Of a DNA stretch of 64,000 bases, positions 26,301 through 38,500 are shown piece after piece. Below the pieces are notes generated by a model. That model was not told where the DNA came from. It worked only from the letters and a program-made list of their open reading frames with translations, and did not search any database. Each line of letters opens with the position of its first letter. The stretch's first letter is position 1. Source of the DNA: Ciona intestinalis (lineage: Eukaryota; Chordata; Ascidiacea; Phlebobranchia; Cionidae). The stretch covers positions 4,437,480-4,501,479 of the forward strand of contig NC_020168.2 of the NCBI RefSeq assembly GCF_000224145.3, written 5' to 3'. Made by a program: the position numbers and the translations under genes.

Positions 26301-29300
26301 TATGACTCCCACAGGCTGTTGCTAATTGTTTAAAACACAATCTGGATATTTGGATATAATGTGCCCAGCGTGTCCCGTCTTCCCCACCCTACTGTATGTA
26401 CATGTTAAACTTCCTTATAGGTAAATATTCATTGTATAAGTTGCTAATCAAAATCTATTGTGCAGAAAATGTTGGCACGTATAAAAGCTTCAAAGCGAAC
26501 GGAAACTCTTTCAAGGATAGCACGCATGAATGAACAGCGTTGCTATGCCAACCCATCTTATCTTCCAGCGAACACAATTGATCTGCTTTCATCTATCACA
26601 AAGCCAAGGTAATAATGTGGAGCGTAAAGATACAATATGTAAAAATTAAAGCAGTAAAGCCAGTCTTTAAAAATCCTTACTGGCAAAATGTTATTTGCTA
26701 TAAAAATATGTAGGTTTTGCTAAAAGGTTCTTTAACATGACTATGATACCAGTTTTCTTATCCAAGTAACATAATCCTGGTTACCCACTTTGTGTTTCAT
26801 TTTACCCTTACAAAAAAATCATCTCAAATGTTCAATTATTTCACAATGTATGAATACCATGCACTTCACAACGTTAAACCCTGTATCCTTGTGTCCACAG
26901 ACATGCTACAAATGCAAACATGGCATATTACTTCTGGAGGGAATATTACCCCACCCCTGATATATCCACACCAACTCATACCAAGCAGAAATCATTTATT
27001 GAAAGTGATTTGTTGCAACAGTTGGTCAAACTACCATCCAGCAGGTTACTTGAGATGCAGGATGTATTAAACAGGTAAATATTTTACTTTAAGACGTGTA
27101 CTGCATATAACTTTAACTAAATGATGAAAAGATTCAAAAGGCATAGTTCATCTGAAATATCTGATGATACATTTGAATAAAGTTTTCTGATACCAAACAC
27201 TCGCACACAATAAGTATGCATGTTGTCTCCCCTCTCTCTACCTACACAAACTTCAAAATTAAATTCAAGCTTTTATCCACATTTATCACCCCACCTAACA
27301 TACATATTTTGCCTATATACACTGACATACAATTTTGATCCCAAAACACCTAACATGAATGTTTAACCCTACACAACCCTGTACAAGTTTTCCCCCAAGC
27401 AACTTACACTTTCTCATTCTGCCCCAGATTCACATTCGTTGTCCCAAAAGTAACTTCCCCTTCCACAAAGTTCGTGGCCGCCCACCAAACTCCATGGAAA
27501 TATTATTCCATCACCACTTCCATGAGCACCCTACGTCAATGGTTGTCACGGAAACTTGTCCCCTACCACAGGATATTGCGCAACACCAGGGTTCAGTTCC
27601 CTGAGGTTCGACTCATCGAATATGACTGTGGTGAGTCAGCAAAAATTTTAACTACTTTAGTGATATTATGATATATCTTAGTACTAAATTTTCATAAGAC
27701 CAAAAGTTGAAAAAAATGAATTTTTAACAATATGTCAATAAAATTGTTTATTTGTCGGTTATTTATCTTAAAAACATTAAAATATTATAAATAAAAACAA
27801 AACTTATTAATTTACCCAATCTTCTAAGCCAAATAATTGTATATTTAATACAAACTTGGAAATTAGATTATTGATATGCCTATGTACAAAATATAAACAA
27901 ACCTTTCGTTTCAGGTAAGCTTCAAGTATTGAACGTCCTCCTGCGAAGGTTTTGGGTTGAAAAGCATCGGATCCTCATTTTTACTCAAATGACGAGGGTC
28001 CTCGACATACTAGAGGCTTTCCTCAGTTACCATGGTTACCGATACTTAAGATTGGATGGATCAACTCCCATTGAACAGAGAATGGTAAGAGGGATTGATA
28101 TGTTAGGATAAATAATAGTTTAACTTGGCATCAGTGTTTCATAACCTATTTAAAGTACAGGATCTTATCTTTGGTTACTTGGTACAAAAATTAAACAAGT
28201 ATTTTTGTGCTTATGGAGAGTATCACTGTTTGTAAATGCACCAAAACACTTGAAAGACTACTTTGTGGATTTGGTTGGGAAACACTGTTTTAAGCGCTGT
28301 TAAACCTAATCTTTTTGTGGCTTATGATGACAATAATCTGCTCCAGTCAACCTGAAAATGCTGACGACACAATAGCAAATCTGAAGCCACCAACCAACTA
28401 ACCACAACCCCCTTAAAATTACACCCACTAACTTCATTAAAAGATGATCTTTATAACCACAGGCCAGAATGGAGAGGTTCAACAATGATCCTCGCATCTT
28501 CTGCTTCATCCTCTCCACCAGGAGCGGAGGTATCGGGGTCAACCTCACTGGGGCCGACACCGTCGTGTTTTACGACAGTGATTGGAACCCCACCATGGAT
28601 GCACAGGCACAAGACAGGTATGATGCAAAAGATCTATATACCAGATAAATCAGAGGTTCTTAAACTTTTATCAACCATTTTTAAAATTCTACATTAAAAC
28701 TCTATACCTCTTTTTTAGGAATAAGTTAAAATAGTTTTGTAAAATAGAATAGTTTTGTCGAAAAATTAAAGAATATATTTACAAAACCTTGATAAAAACT
28801 TTATGGTTCTTTTGTAAGAATAAGTGTGAAATAAATAATTTTGTAATAAATTTAAAAAAAATATTTTTAATCCTTTAGTTTAAGAACCTCTTTCGTATTA
28901 TCTCCACTCCAGTAATGATGATAAAGGGCCGAGTTTAATGTTCCGCTCGTTTCGTGGTTTGCAACTTCATTCTCTTATAATAAACAGTCATAATAAATTT
29001 TAAAATAAAATAATTTTTTTTTTTTAATGTTTCAAAACACGAAGCGAAAAGTTCGATGACGATAATACCCGAGCGATAAACACTGAACTGGTTTCACCCA
29101 CTTTCAGTTTCTTTGTTTATTCTTGCTTGACTAAAACCTCCAATACACAGGTGTCATCGTATTGGTCAAACACGCGATGTGCATATCTACCGACTGATAA
29201 GTGAGAGAACCGTGGAAGAGAATATACTGAAGAAGGCAAACCAGAAGAGGTTGCTTGGAGAGATGGCAATTGAAGGGGGAAGCTTTACCACTGCTTTCTT

Positions 29301-32300
29301 CAAAGAGGTAAGCTCTTTGTTATGTAAAGAGTTGTAAATCGGATGGTCTAAATCATACCTTAATGTAAAATAAAGTTTTCCAACCTTTTTGCACCTGGTG
29401 TATCGGTATAGGCATTCATAACTACTGTTCTTAATCATCATTTTTTAATCAGTACTACTTTATTTACAGCAAGCATTGAAAGATTTATTCAATGCTCCAT
29501 CTGGTTTGGAAGACCTGAATGAACAACCAACCACACCAAGGCCGCTTACTGCTCGGCAAAAAGCAATTGAAGCATCCAAAACAGAGGTAGGTTGCTTCAA
29601 TAAACAACAACCACGAATCAATAGATCAGTGGTTCTTAACCTGGGATGTATCCTATACGTTTCTAACATTTTTTGTATGGGGAACTGTTTTATTCAAGAG
29701 TATTAAAAAAACGGTTAAGAACCACTGGTTATATGTTTACATACAAATAAGTATTGCCTGCTTTGCACTCTCATAAGCAGCTGTGATGAAAGAATTATTG
29801 TCTTAATATTAACTGCATGTTGATTTCGACACTTGAATCCTGAGTTGCTACATATTATCTTAACTCTCTTTTCTATTCTTTATAAATTATTTCATGAGAA
29901 TATTTTTCTCCAGGGTGGTGAAAGTGAAAAAGAGAAGGATAATCTTGAAGTTGCTCTTTTGGAGACGGAGGACAAAGAAGACGCAGCAGCAGCGAAGATG
30001 CTTAAAGAGGAGCAGGTATGTGATTTAGTGTTAATCACCATGATGTTGAAATTGCCAATGATGATAATTCGACAAGCATATATCAGAATGCTAGTATGTA
30101 GAAACAAACAAGGATAACTGAGGCTATGAAATAACATTAACTTTATATTTTTTATTGGTATATTTGTTAAAACTTCTTCTGATCCTAGGATGCTGTTCTG
30201 GAGGAATTCACAGAAGAGAAGGTGGAAGAAGAAGATGATGGAATAAGTAAGTGTCCTCCATTCTTCCTTATTATGTATCTACCTGGTCTTCATTTTCTTC
30301 TTCCTCCTCAGGTGAAAGATTCAAGATCCCGAAAGGATCTCGTGTTGAAGAAGAGCTGAAGACGATCTATGATGAGTTGAATCCCATTGAGCGATATGCT
30401 CTTCGATTCCTGGAGCTCTCAGCGGAGGAACTTAATGATCTTGAACTCCAAGAAGCAGAGGTATGGTTTTTGTTGTTGGAAATTTTTTTACATTGGGAAG
30501 TGCAACATTTGATAACAAAAAAAACAAAATTGTTAGTTGTGAGTTGATTGTTAAACGACACTTCCGGGAATTCAGATTGCCATAAAAGTTTTATTAAAAT
30601 TACAATATGCCTCACCAACAGTTTATAAACTGTAATCTACTCTGTTTAATTCCAAGTTATTTGTTAATGGCTGTTATTACATTAAAACAGATCAGTGTGT
30701 CATGCTGTAGTTTGTTTATTATATTTGGCTATTTTGGCTCAGGTTGCACTTCCCAACTTACATAATAACATGATGATCAACATTGACAAGCATATATCTA
30801 AATTTCAACTTGTTGACAATTTGTATCTGATATTTATAAAATCCCCCATAAAATTTCATTATTCCTATTATAAATATATGTCTGATGGATGTTGTTTTCT
30901 TCCAGAGCCAAGTGGAGCAGTCAAAGAAAGATTGGGAGCTGAGTCACTTGATGGCTCTGAAGGAAGAGGAGGAAATGAGGATGGATGAGGAAGATGAGAT
31001 CTTCTACACACGAGAGGACTCCGAGGCTCAGGTGAGAAAGAAGGGAAAGAGGAGGAAAAAGGAGCGCGATATTTGCTTCCTAGATATGTCAACATCCGAG
31101 GAGGAAGGAGAGGAGTGGCCTCAATACGAGGAGGAAGATGCGGTTAATGGATGGAATGAAGGAGAGAAGGTTCCAAAACCAAAACGTGTGGTTAAAAAAC
31201 CAAAACCGAAAAGAGAACGAAAGGTTACAAAAGGTCGCGGCAGGGGTCGTGGTAAAATGCAAGCAGGTGTCAATAGAATGGAGTCTGCTGCAAAAAGAGC
31301 AAGGTTTCAGAATGTTGCTTCAGATATTTCTGATACCGAGTTTAATAATGAGGTTGTTAATCGTGAGGGGGATCCTTTGTGGACAGAGTATGGGCAAGAA
31401 ACCGCTGGTTATCTTCTGGATGATAATAGTGATGATCTTGGTGATTTCGAAAGATGGGGATTTAGTAGCGAAAGCGAACCTCCAGCTCAATCTGATGAAG
31501 AGGACCAGGAAGAATTTGACCAAATCCAGGAGAACTCTAATCGTAATCCTGCGGACACATACCGGGAGTCTCCACTCTGGAAAGTTGCGGAACAAAGTGA
31601 GAAGTTGATGCAGAGTCCGGATTATGGTCCATGTGAGATCTTATCCTTCAGTAAGTCCGGAAGACCCCGAAAACGCAATATCCGGCTTTGCCAGGATGAG
31701 TATGAAGTCTTTTCCCCTTCATCGGATCACTCGGATTCAATTCGGAAACCTTTATTAAACAATGTGGTGATTGAACCACCCGTAATAAAACCAATTAAAA
31801 AACCAACCATCATCGGAAATCAATTTAAACCCAGGCCACAAAATATTGTCAGTGTGTCACGCCCAGTACAACCAGCAACCAACTTCCGCAATCAAACTTT
31901 CAACATGTTTGCCGTGACCCAACCACAACGCACCTTTACAAACAACACTGCATCAAGCAATCGTGGGACTGTTATCCTGCCTTTTTCTTTTGTTCAATCA
32001 AGTTCTCCAGCCCGTGCCATGACTCCTGTTCATGCACGGATCGCTTCATTACACGGCGCCAAACCGGTCACTGTCCAACCACGCATCAATCAATCTGTAA
32101 ATATCAAGATATCACAGCCATCTTCCAATTCACCAACTGTGTTCCTACAACAAGGTCGGTCACTGCCACAGCACATTAAGATAGTGAGCTCTGCCTCCCC
32201 TGTATTCAGCCCAACAGTGCTTACTGTTAACTCCAATCGGCCATTACAACCAAACCAGCGAGGTCGTGGTAAAGGCCGGGGTAGGGGGGCACGAAAATCC

Positions 32301-32549
32301 CGAGAATCAGTATTCGACCTTGACTTAACTACGGTTGAACCCACTAAAGAAAAACCAAATCTAAATCTCTTCGAATCTTTACAAGATGAATTAAACTGTG
32401 ACCTTAATGTCGTTGGTGACAACGATGACGAGGAAATGATCACTTTGGACTTGGAGCCAGTTGAGGACCCAGCTGATCAGTTCCTTGCTCCTGAAAACGA
32501 AGAGGAGAGAAACGTTTTTGAATCCTTTGAATCTTTGTTACAATCGTAA
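14324..32549 (+). CDS. SRCAP: SRCAP/Domino-B-type isoform of the same gene (~2253 aa)
   Basis: Shares exons 14324-30460 with the long form. Exons: 14324-14659, 14805-14878, 14950-15036, 15211-15370, 15542-15655, 15855-15995, 16201-16384, 16595-16675, 16740-16924, 17142-17216, 17576-17707, 17997-18107, 18517-18667, 19220-19338, 19529-19642, 20000-20177, 20634-20758, 21173-21295, 21831-22001, 22238-22318, 22374-22510, 22713-22893, 23358-23494, 23788-23881, 24220-24288, 24459-24516, 24870-24980, 25168-25251, 25556-25591, 25772-25812, 26466-26608, 26901-27074, 27428-27630, 27915-28084, 28463-28617, 29151-29307, 29470-29586, 29914-30015, 30189-30246, 30312-30460. Then exon 30906 is read straight through to TAA at 32547-32549. 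The extra 506 codons are basic and acidic, with GRGRGRGK and [15 protein letters not shown]-hook-like stretches, as in SRCAP C-termini. The ATPase core ([28 protein letters not shown]) is closer to SRCAP than to EP400. Confidence 0.88.
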
Positions 32550-35500
32550 CCCAAGGCTGGGTTAAAAGTTCAAGCAATGTGCGGAACTTTAATATTTTGT
32601 TTCCAACTTCTTTATCTCTATAGGATAATTATAGGGTTTCAGAATTCCTTTCCTATGTGTGTTCGTTTCTTCATTGTCTGCCTTTGCAGGACAAGATAGT
32701 TATAAATATATATTATAATATAGATTTAGAAAAAAAAGCGTATTTTTCACCGTTGCTGACCATTTCCAGTTCGAATGTTCGCCACAGTTTACTTACGTTA
32801 GTGATGATTGTGTTGCTTGTTTATCAATTCATTAAATTTTTTCAAGATCTCAAAACTCTTCTGCTCGGACCAGTATGCATTTGGGTGGCAAGGGCACTAG
32901 TCAGGGATGAATGCATTTGGGGCAGCTTTTCAATTAATTAAAATAACTGTCTAATAAACCTAAATCTCGCTCTCTCCAAATTCAATCTAGTTGCAAAGCC
33001 ACTCCAAATGCATTCTGGTAAGTGCAGTCGAGGTTAGTGCATGTTAGTAAGCATTGTTTATTATTACAGACTTACATCGACCAATTAACTGGAGAGATTA
33101 TGCCGGTAAGTACAACCAACCACCCCCCCCCCTCAATCCACTATACAACATAACTAACAAACCAACCTTCCAGCTATGGTTACCACCCACCCCTCCACAT
33201 GATGACACGGACATCTACCAAGATGAAACGATGTGTCTGCTTTATCTTCCTGTACCAATGATGGAGGAACAACTTCCTCCAGTGATGAAACGGGATCGGA
33301 AACGAATTAAGATGGAAACTGGTAAGGGCTTCTATGATCAAATACAACAATTTAAACGCTTAACACAAAATTTGCTGAAAAAAGTAATTTTCAATTTTCC
33401 ACCAATATGTAACGTGCGGTTTCAAAATTGGGCTTTGTTTTTACAGCACCAAGTATTGAAATTTAAAGTATTATCAGACTAACTACCGAATTCAATAGTA
33501 GACTTTTGTATATTTGTTTGGTTACCAATCATCCAAAATCCTTTGCTTATGCTAGGCATGCAAAGCCCACGGAAGAAATTATCACGAATCGACATCAACA
33601 TTCCAAAGTCTTTGTTCAATCGTCCGCATGTTAATTTGAAGAAAAAAGAACCGAAAATGAAAATTAAACTTGCTCATAAAACAAAAGCAAGCATGCTATC
33701 TGCTACTCCATCTAAAGGAAACATACCAGGCTTAAGCACAGGTAAACACTAGTTTGATTAAGTAATACTGTATTTTGTTATGTTATGTAATTCACAAATA
33801 TCGATATGAAAATGTGATTTTATTTAATAAGGATAATAATGATGTCATTTCGGCAGAATATTTATATCTTATATTATACAAATAACTGGACTTTTTTGTC
33901 TGTTACGTATTTTGTATGGCCAGATCAGTCTATTTCTTTATACCATAATTGTCCTGCTATATACAGCACCAGATCAGGGTTAGATTCACATAATTTATAA
34001 TGTGATTTTTAGCATTGTCAGTGTCACCAAAAGAGAATGGTGAGCTTGGTAAAGGTGGAGTGGAAATGGGTTTGGATTGGATTATAAATGAAGACTGGGC
34101 ATTGCTACAGGTAAAGTGTTCATATACATATAGCCAATTATTTAGGAATATGCTAAACATTTCGGTAATTTGATTGTACTTTATATGTTTATACATTTTT
34201 TATTTGGGGCCAAGTATCTCAAATATATGTTTCGTTCTTGGCTAATTTATGTGTGTATACTAAATTCGATTTTATTCAAAAAGCTGCTAAAAACTACTGT
34301 AATTCAGATGCTTACAATACTAAAGGTTGTATTTCATCCTTCCATACAGGCAGTACAACAAGTATTAGACATGTCACCATCTCTTGCTGTAATGATGCCT
34401 GCACATACTGCTAACTGGCATCTTGTTGCTGAGATGGTTAATGCAGTTGGTTGTGTGTATCGCTCCCCTAAACAATGCAAATATCGGTACGAAAATGTGA
34501 TTTCTATGAGAGAGGACGGTAAAGGGCTCACTACTGATGCTGCTACACCAAAGAAAAAAATGAAAGGTGAAAGTTAGTTTTAATGTATAATGGGCAAGCC
34601 TGTGGTGTGTTTATAGCATGGCAGTTTGACCAGAACTGATATACTAAGTATGTCATAAATAAGTATTGGGTTATATTCAACATGTACCTGTAGAAAAGCT
34701 TATTTGTAAAATATTAACCCAGTTTATAATTGAAATGTTGGAATATAACCTTACATAGTGTATTTCATTTTGTAAAGCTTTCTACGTATTTGGCTTTTAC
34801 AAAGTTACTCCTTACCGTTTTAAATAATGTTGTATGTTTGTATTATAGTGGTGAAGCCATTGAAGACCAAACCAATGAAGATGCAAAAGACGAATTATCT
34901 TTACATCGCTGACACTAATCTACAATTCTCCACTCTCTATTCTAACAGGTTTTTATCTCTTCAATAATACTAGTTGTAAAAATACTCCAATTTTGCATGG
35001 TAACCTCACCGCTTAAATTGCTTAGCCAAACTTTATGTTTTTATTTTACTTAAAATAATGTAACAGTGGTAAAAATTAATGGTGCAGACTGTTAAACTTA
35101 GGGACACTTTAACAGTTCAATGCTTTTTACTTAGAATCAAACATTTCTTTTGCGATTTTTGCCCGAACACTTTTTGTGATTTTTGCTCGGCATGGGATAA
35201 AATCACCCAATTGCTATGTCACTATAAATAACAATATATTGTCCAGGTTTGATGCTTGCAAAGTAATTTGCAACAAGCGTAACCCACAACAGAAGAGCAC
35301 GGCAGGTACAGGACAGTTTCAAAGGAATCCAAAACACACAACCATCTTACAGGACTGTGGGATCGCTTACGACAAACCACTATTGCCTATGCAGGTACTT
35401 GGAAAGTAATGTCTGCTATTTACAGTTAGTTTGCTTTATGTGTGAAACAAAAATGAATTTTAATCAACACTTATTATGGCTGTGTTTGTATAGAGAATGA

Positions 35501-38500
35501 CAGTATGTGCTTCACAATCCAGATTTTTGTTTAACTCGCTTGGTTAAGAAACTGTTGTAAATACAAACTACCAAAATTGGTACAAGCTATGGTCTTTTCA
35601 GTATGCATTTTCTGCAATGTATAAAAAACTCCTAAAAATTTTTTAATTACTTGTGGGGGAAAAGTAATACTGATCCATAATTTACACCCCTTTCACCCAA
35701 GGTGGCAGCAGCGCGTGCCAAGCGAATCGCGTCACAAAAGAAACCGACCTCTGAGTTACTCGCCACCACTGCCAGCCAACCACAATCTGTACAAAGTGTT
35801 CAACCAACCGTGTCAATCACACCACAAGTTGGTCATACTGTCATTGTAACCAACGGCAACCAACTTGTTGCTAAGCAACCCAGTAAGTACAACTGTAGTT
35901 AAATAACCCGTGTATAATTAATTTATAAAAGAATGGTGATAAAACACTAGTTCATGGATAAGGTTAAGAATTTACAAGATATTACCATTAAATCACAATT
36001 AAATATACACCACTTGGGCAAAAGCAGTATTTTTAGAATTATTTTTGTTAATTTGCAATTTTCTTTTTTCAAAAAACTTGTTTTTAATGAAGAATATGTT
36101 AAAATCTTTGCATCAAAAGTTAGGGGCAGCTAGCATCACCACTTGCCTGCTTAAATTAAGCCAAGTTTTATGTATTGACGTAAAAATCCTCACACAGTGG
36201 TCCCTGGTTTGAGTCAATTGACAGCCATCCCATTATCAGGTGGTGGAAGCAACATAGTGGTCAACAACTCTGCTTTTACACGTCGTGTCAACCAATCACA
36301 AGCTGCTGCTATAAGTCTACAGTCGCAGGGAACAAAGATGGCTACTGGCAAGGTGAATTACTCTAAATTCAGTTGGTATTTTTAAAATATTGCTGTTAAG
36401 AACATCATTTGGCTGTTTATTTTGTTATTTGTCATTGACTTTGATTACAAGATTTTTGTTAGTTTTTTTAAATTTTTTTAGTAAATTTTTTTGGTAGTTT
36501 TTGTGCAAAAAGACAGCAACCATTAAATTCTTCCAATTAACTTTTTATACAAACTGACATATTTGAACCTAATTAACTTAAAACTTACCTTAGTTTTCAA
36601 AAGAAAACTCAACTTTTAAAACCATAATATATTTCAAACTTTAGTCTCTTGTATATTATAATTAACAAACAAGTTTCTTAGTTATATTACCCCTCAACTT
36701 TACCCCTACCCCCAGACCTCCGTGCCCTCCCTCACCCTGCGTACACTGACTGGTGCGCAACAACTACAAATCCAACCACAAGGATCCAATGCACAGATGT
36801 CGCTCAACTTCACAGGTGGTGGTCAATCACCCATGGTAACCATAACGACAGCAGTGGCTGGTACAAGCACACCTTCTATAAGACCTTCCGTTACTTACCC
36901 CAGCAGAGGTAGGCGTATATTTGAAAACACAAGCGGTTTTTAATCTATTTATTCAGCCATATTTTCCAAGTTTTTGCTGGTTTTGAGTTATTGTGAAGCT
37001 TCAATAAAAACTCAAAAATAGCTTTAAAAAATGTCACTTCAAAAACATAAATCTTAAATTGGTTTTATAGAAGCAGAATATGTAATGTGTTGTGTTGATA
37101 ACACAATGCGCAATGGCTTTTTTATAAAGGTTAAGAACAACTTGCTTATGTTAAAATAACTTACCAGCAGAATGATGATTCTATCACGATGGTCTTCATA
37201 ATAATTATGTTGATACCGTATTAGCTCTATCTGACTGCTTGTAACTCAATTCTTTAATTATAATCTTAAAAACTGTTAAGAAATATTCACATTCGATTCC
37301 TTTATATTACAGCGGGCACACAGGTTCAAAAGTTGACCACCATGCAGCAGATACGACAAGCCAACAAACAGCAAACTGTTACTCCAACAAAACACCATGT
37401 ATGTATCTAATATTGAACACCAACATTTAAATCTAGATTAAGTAATGGGAGATATTGGCAATGTGCCAAGCCAAGCCGTAGTGTCTCCTCTTTTTTGATG
37501 CTTGTCACTAGGTTAACAACTGGGCGAACTCCAGCTTTTACAGCTTCAGCCCATCCCTAGGTACTATATTGATAGGCTAATGAAGGATTTGAAGATCTTA
37601 TTAATTCCTATGGGCCCACACATTCTACTATTTTACGCAATACATACTAAAAACTGTGCTTACATGGTTGTGCATAGACGATTTATGTATTCTATATTTA
37701 ATATAGAATAAGTATATATATATATATAGTTTTAGGCAAATTACAGCATCCCTTTATGATAAACCTTTGCCTACAAAAGTAATAAAGTTATGTGCACACC
37801 AGGTGAAGCAGCTTCGGGTAACTCAACAACAACCTCAACAACAACAGCATGGTGGAGTGTCAGCTTCTGTAACCAAGCCGTTATTAGGAAAAACTGTGCA
37901 GGTCTGTGTTTTTTTTTAATAGAATAACCTACCAGCAGAATGATGATTCTATCACGATGGTCTTCATAATAATTATGTTGATGCCGTATTAGCTCTATCT
38001 GACTGCTTGTAACTCAATTCTTTAAATAAAAACTCAAACTGTTGAGAATTATTACGTCCCATGCTATTACAGCAGGCACACAAGTTCAAAAGTTGAATAA
38101 AAAATAAAATTTATCAGATAAATTCAATTTACAATTCAACAGTTCAGTAAAAATTTGTTTTTTCTGTAGCTGACAAAACAAGTCACGCCACAAGAGTTGA
38201 TGCTCATGAAACGACGCACACAATTGAAAGTGCAGCCACAGGTAAACATTTTAAACCATAATTTGATTTATTACTTGTTTTAATGCTGAATTCTATGAAG
38301 AGAATTTTAAAGGATTCACTTATAATTACATTTTAATTAAGGAGAAGTTTAAATAATTCAACTGTACATAATTTTTAAGTCTGTTTCAAATGCAGAGAAC
38401 TTTTTAAACATAATAATATTTTATTCCCCTTTATCAAAAACTTGTTTTGTCACAACAGCACTAATGTTGTTGCAATTACACAATGTCACAGTGATTTTCA

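Noticed and set aside
31090..32443. Long antisense and +2 frames opposite the terminal exon
   Set aside because: Shadows of the compositionally biased SRCAP-type tail; no homology.
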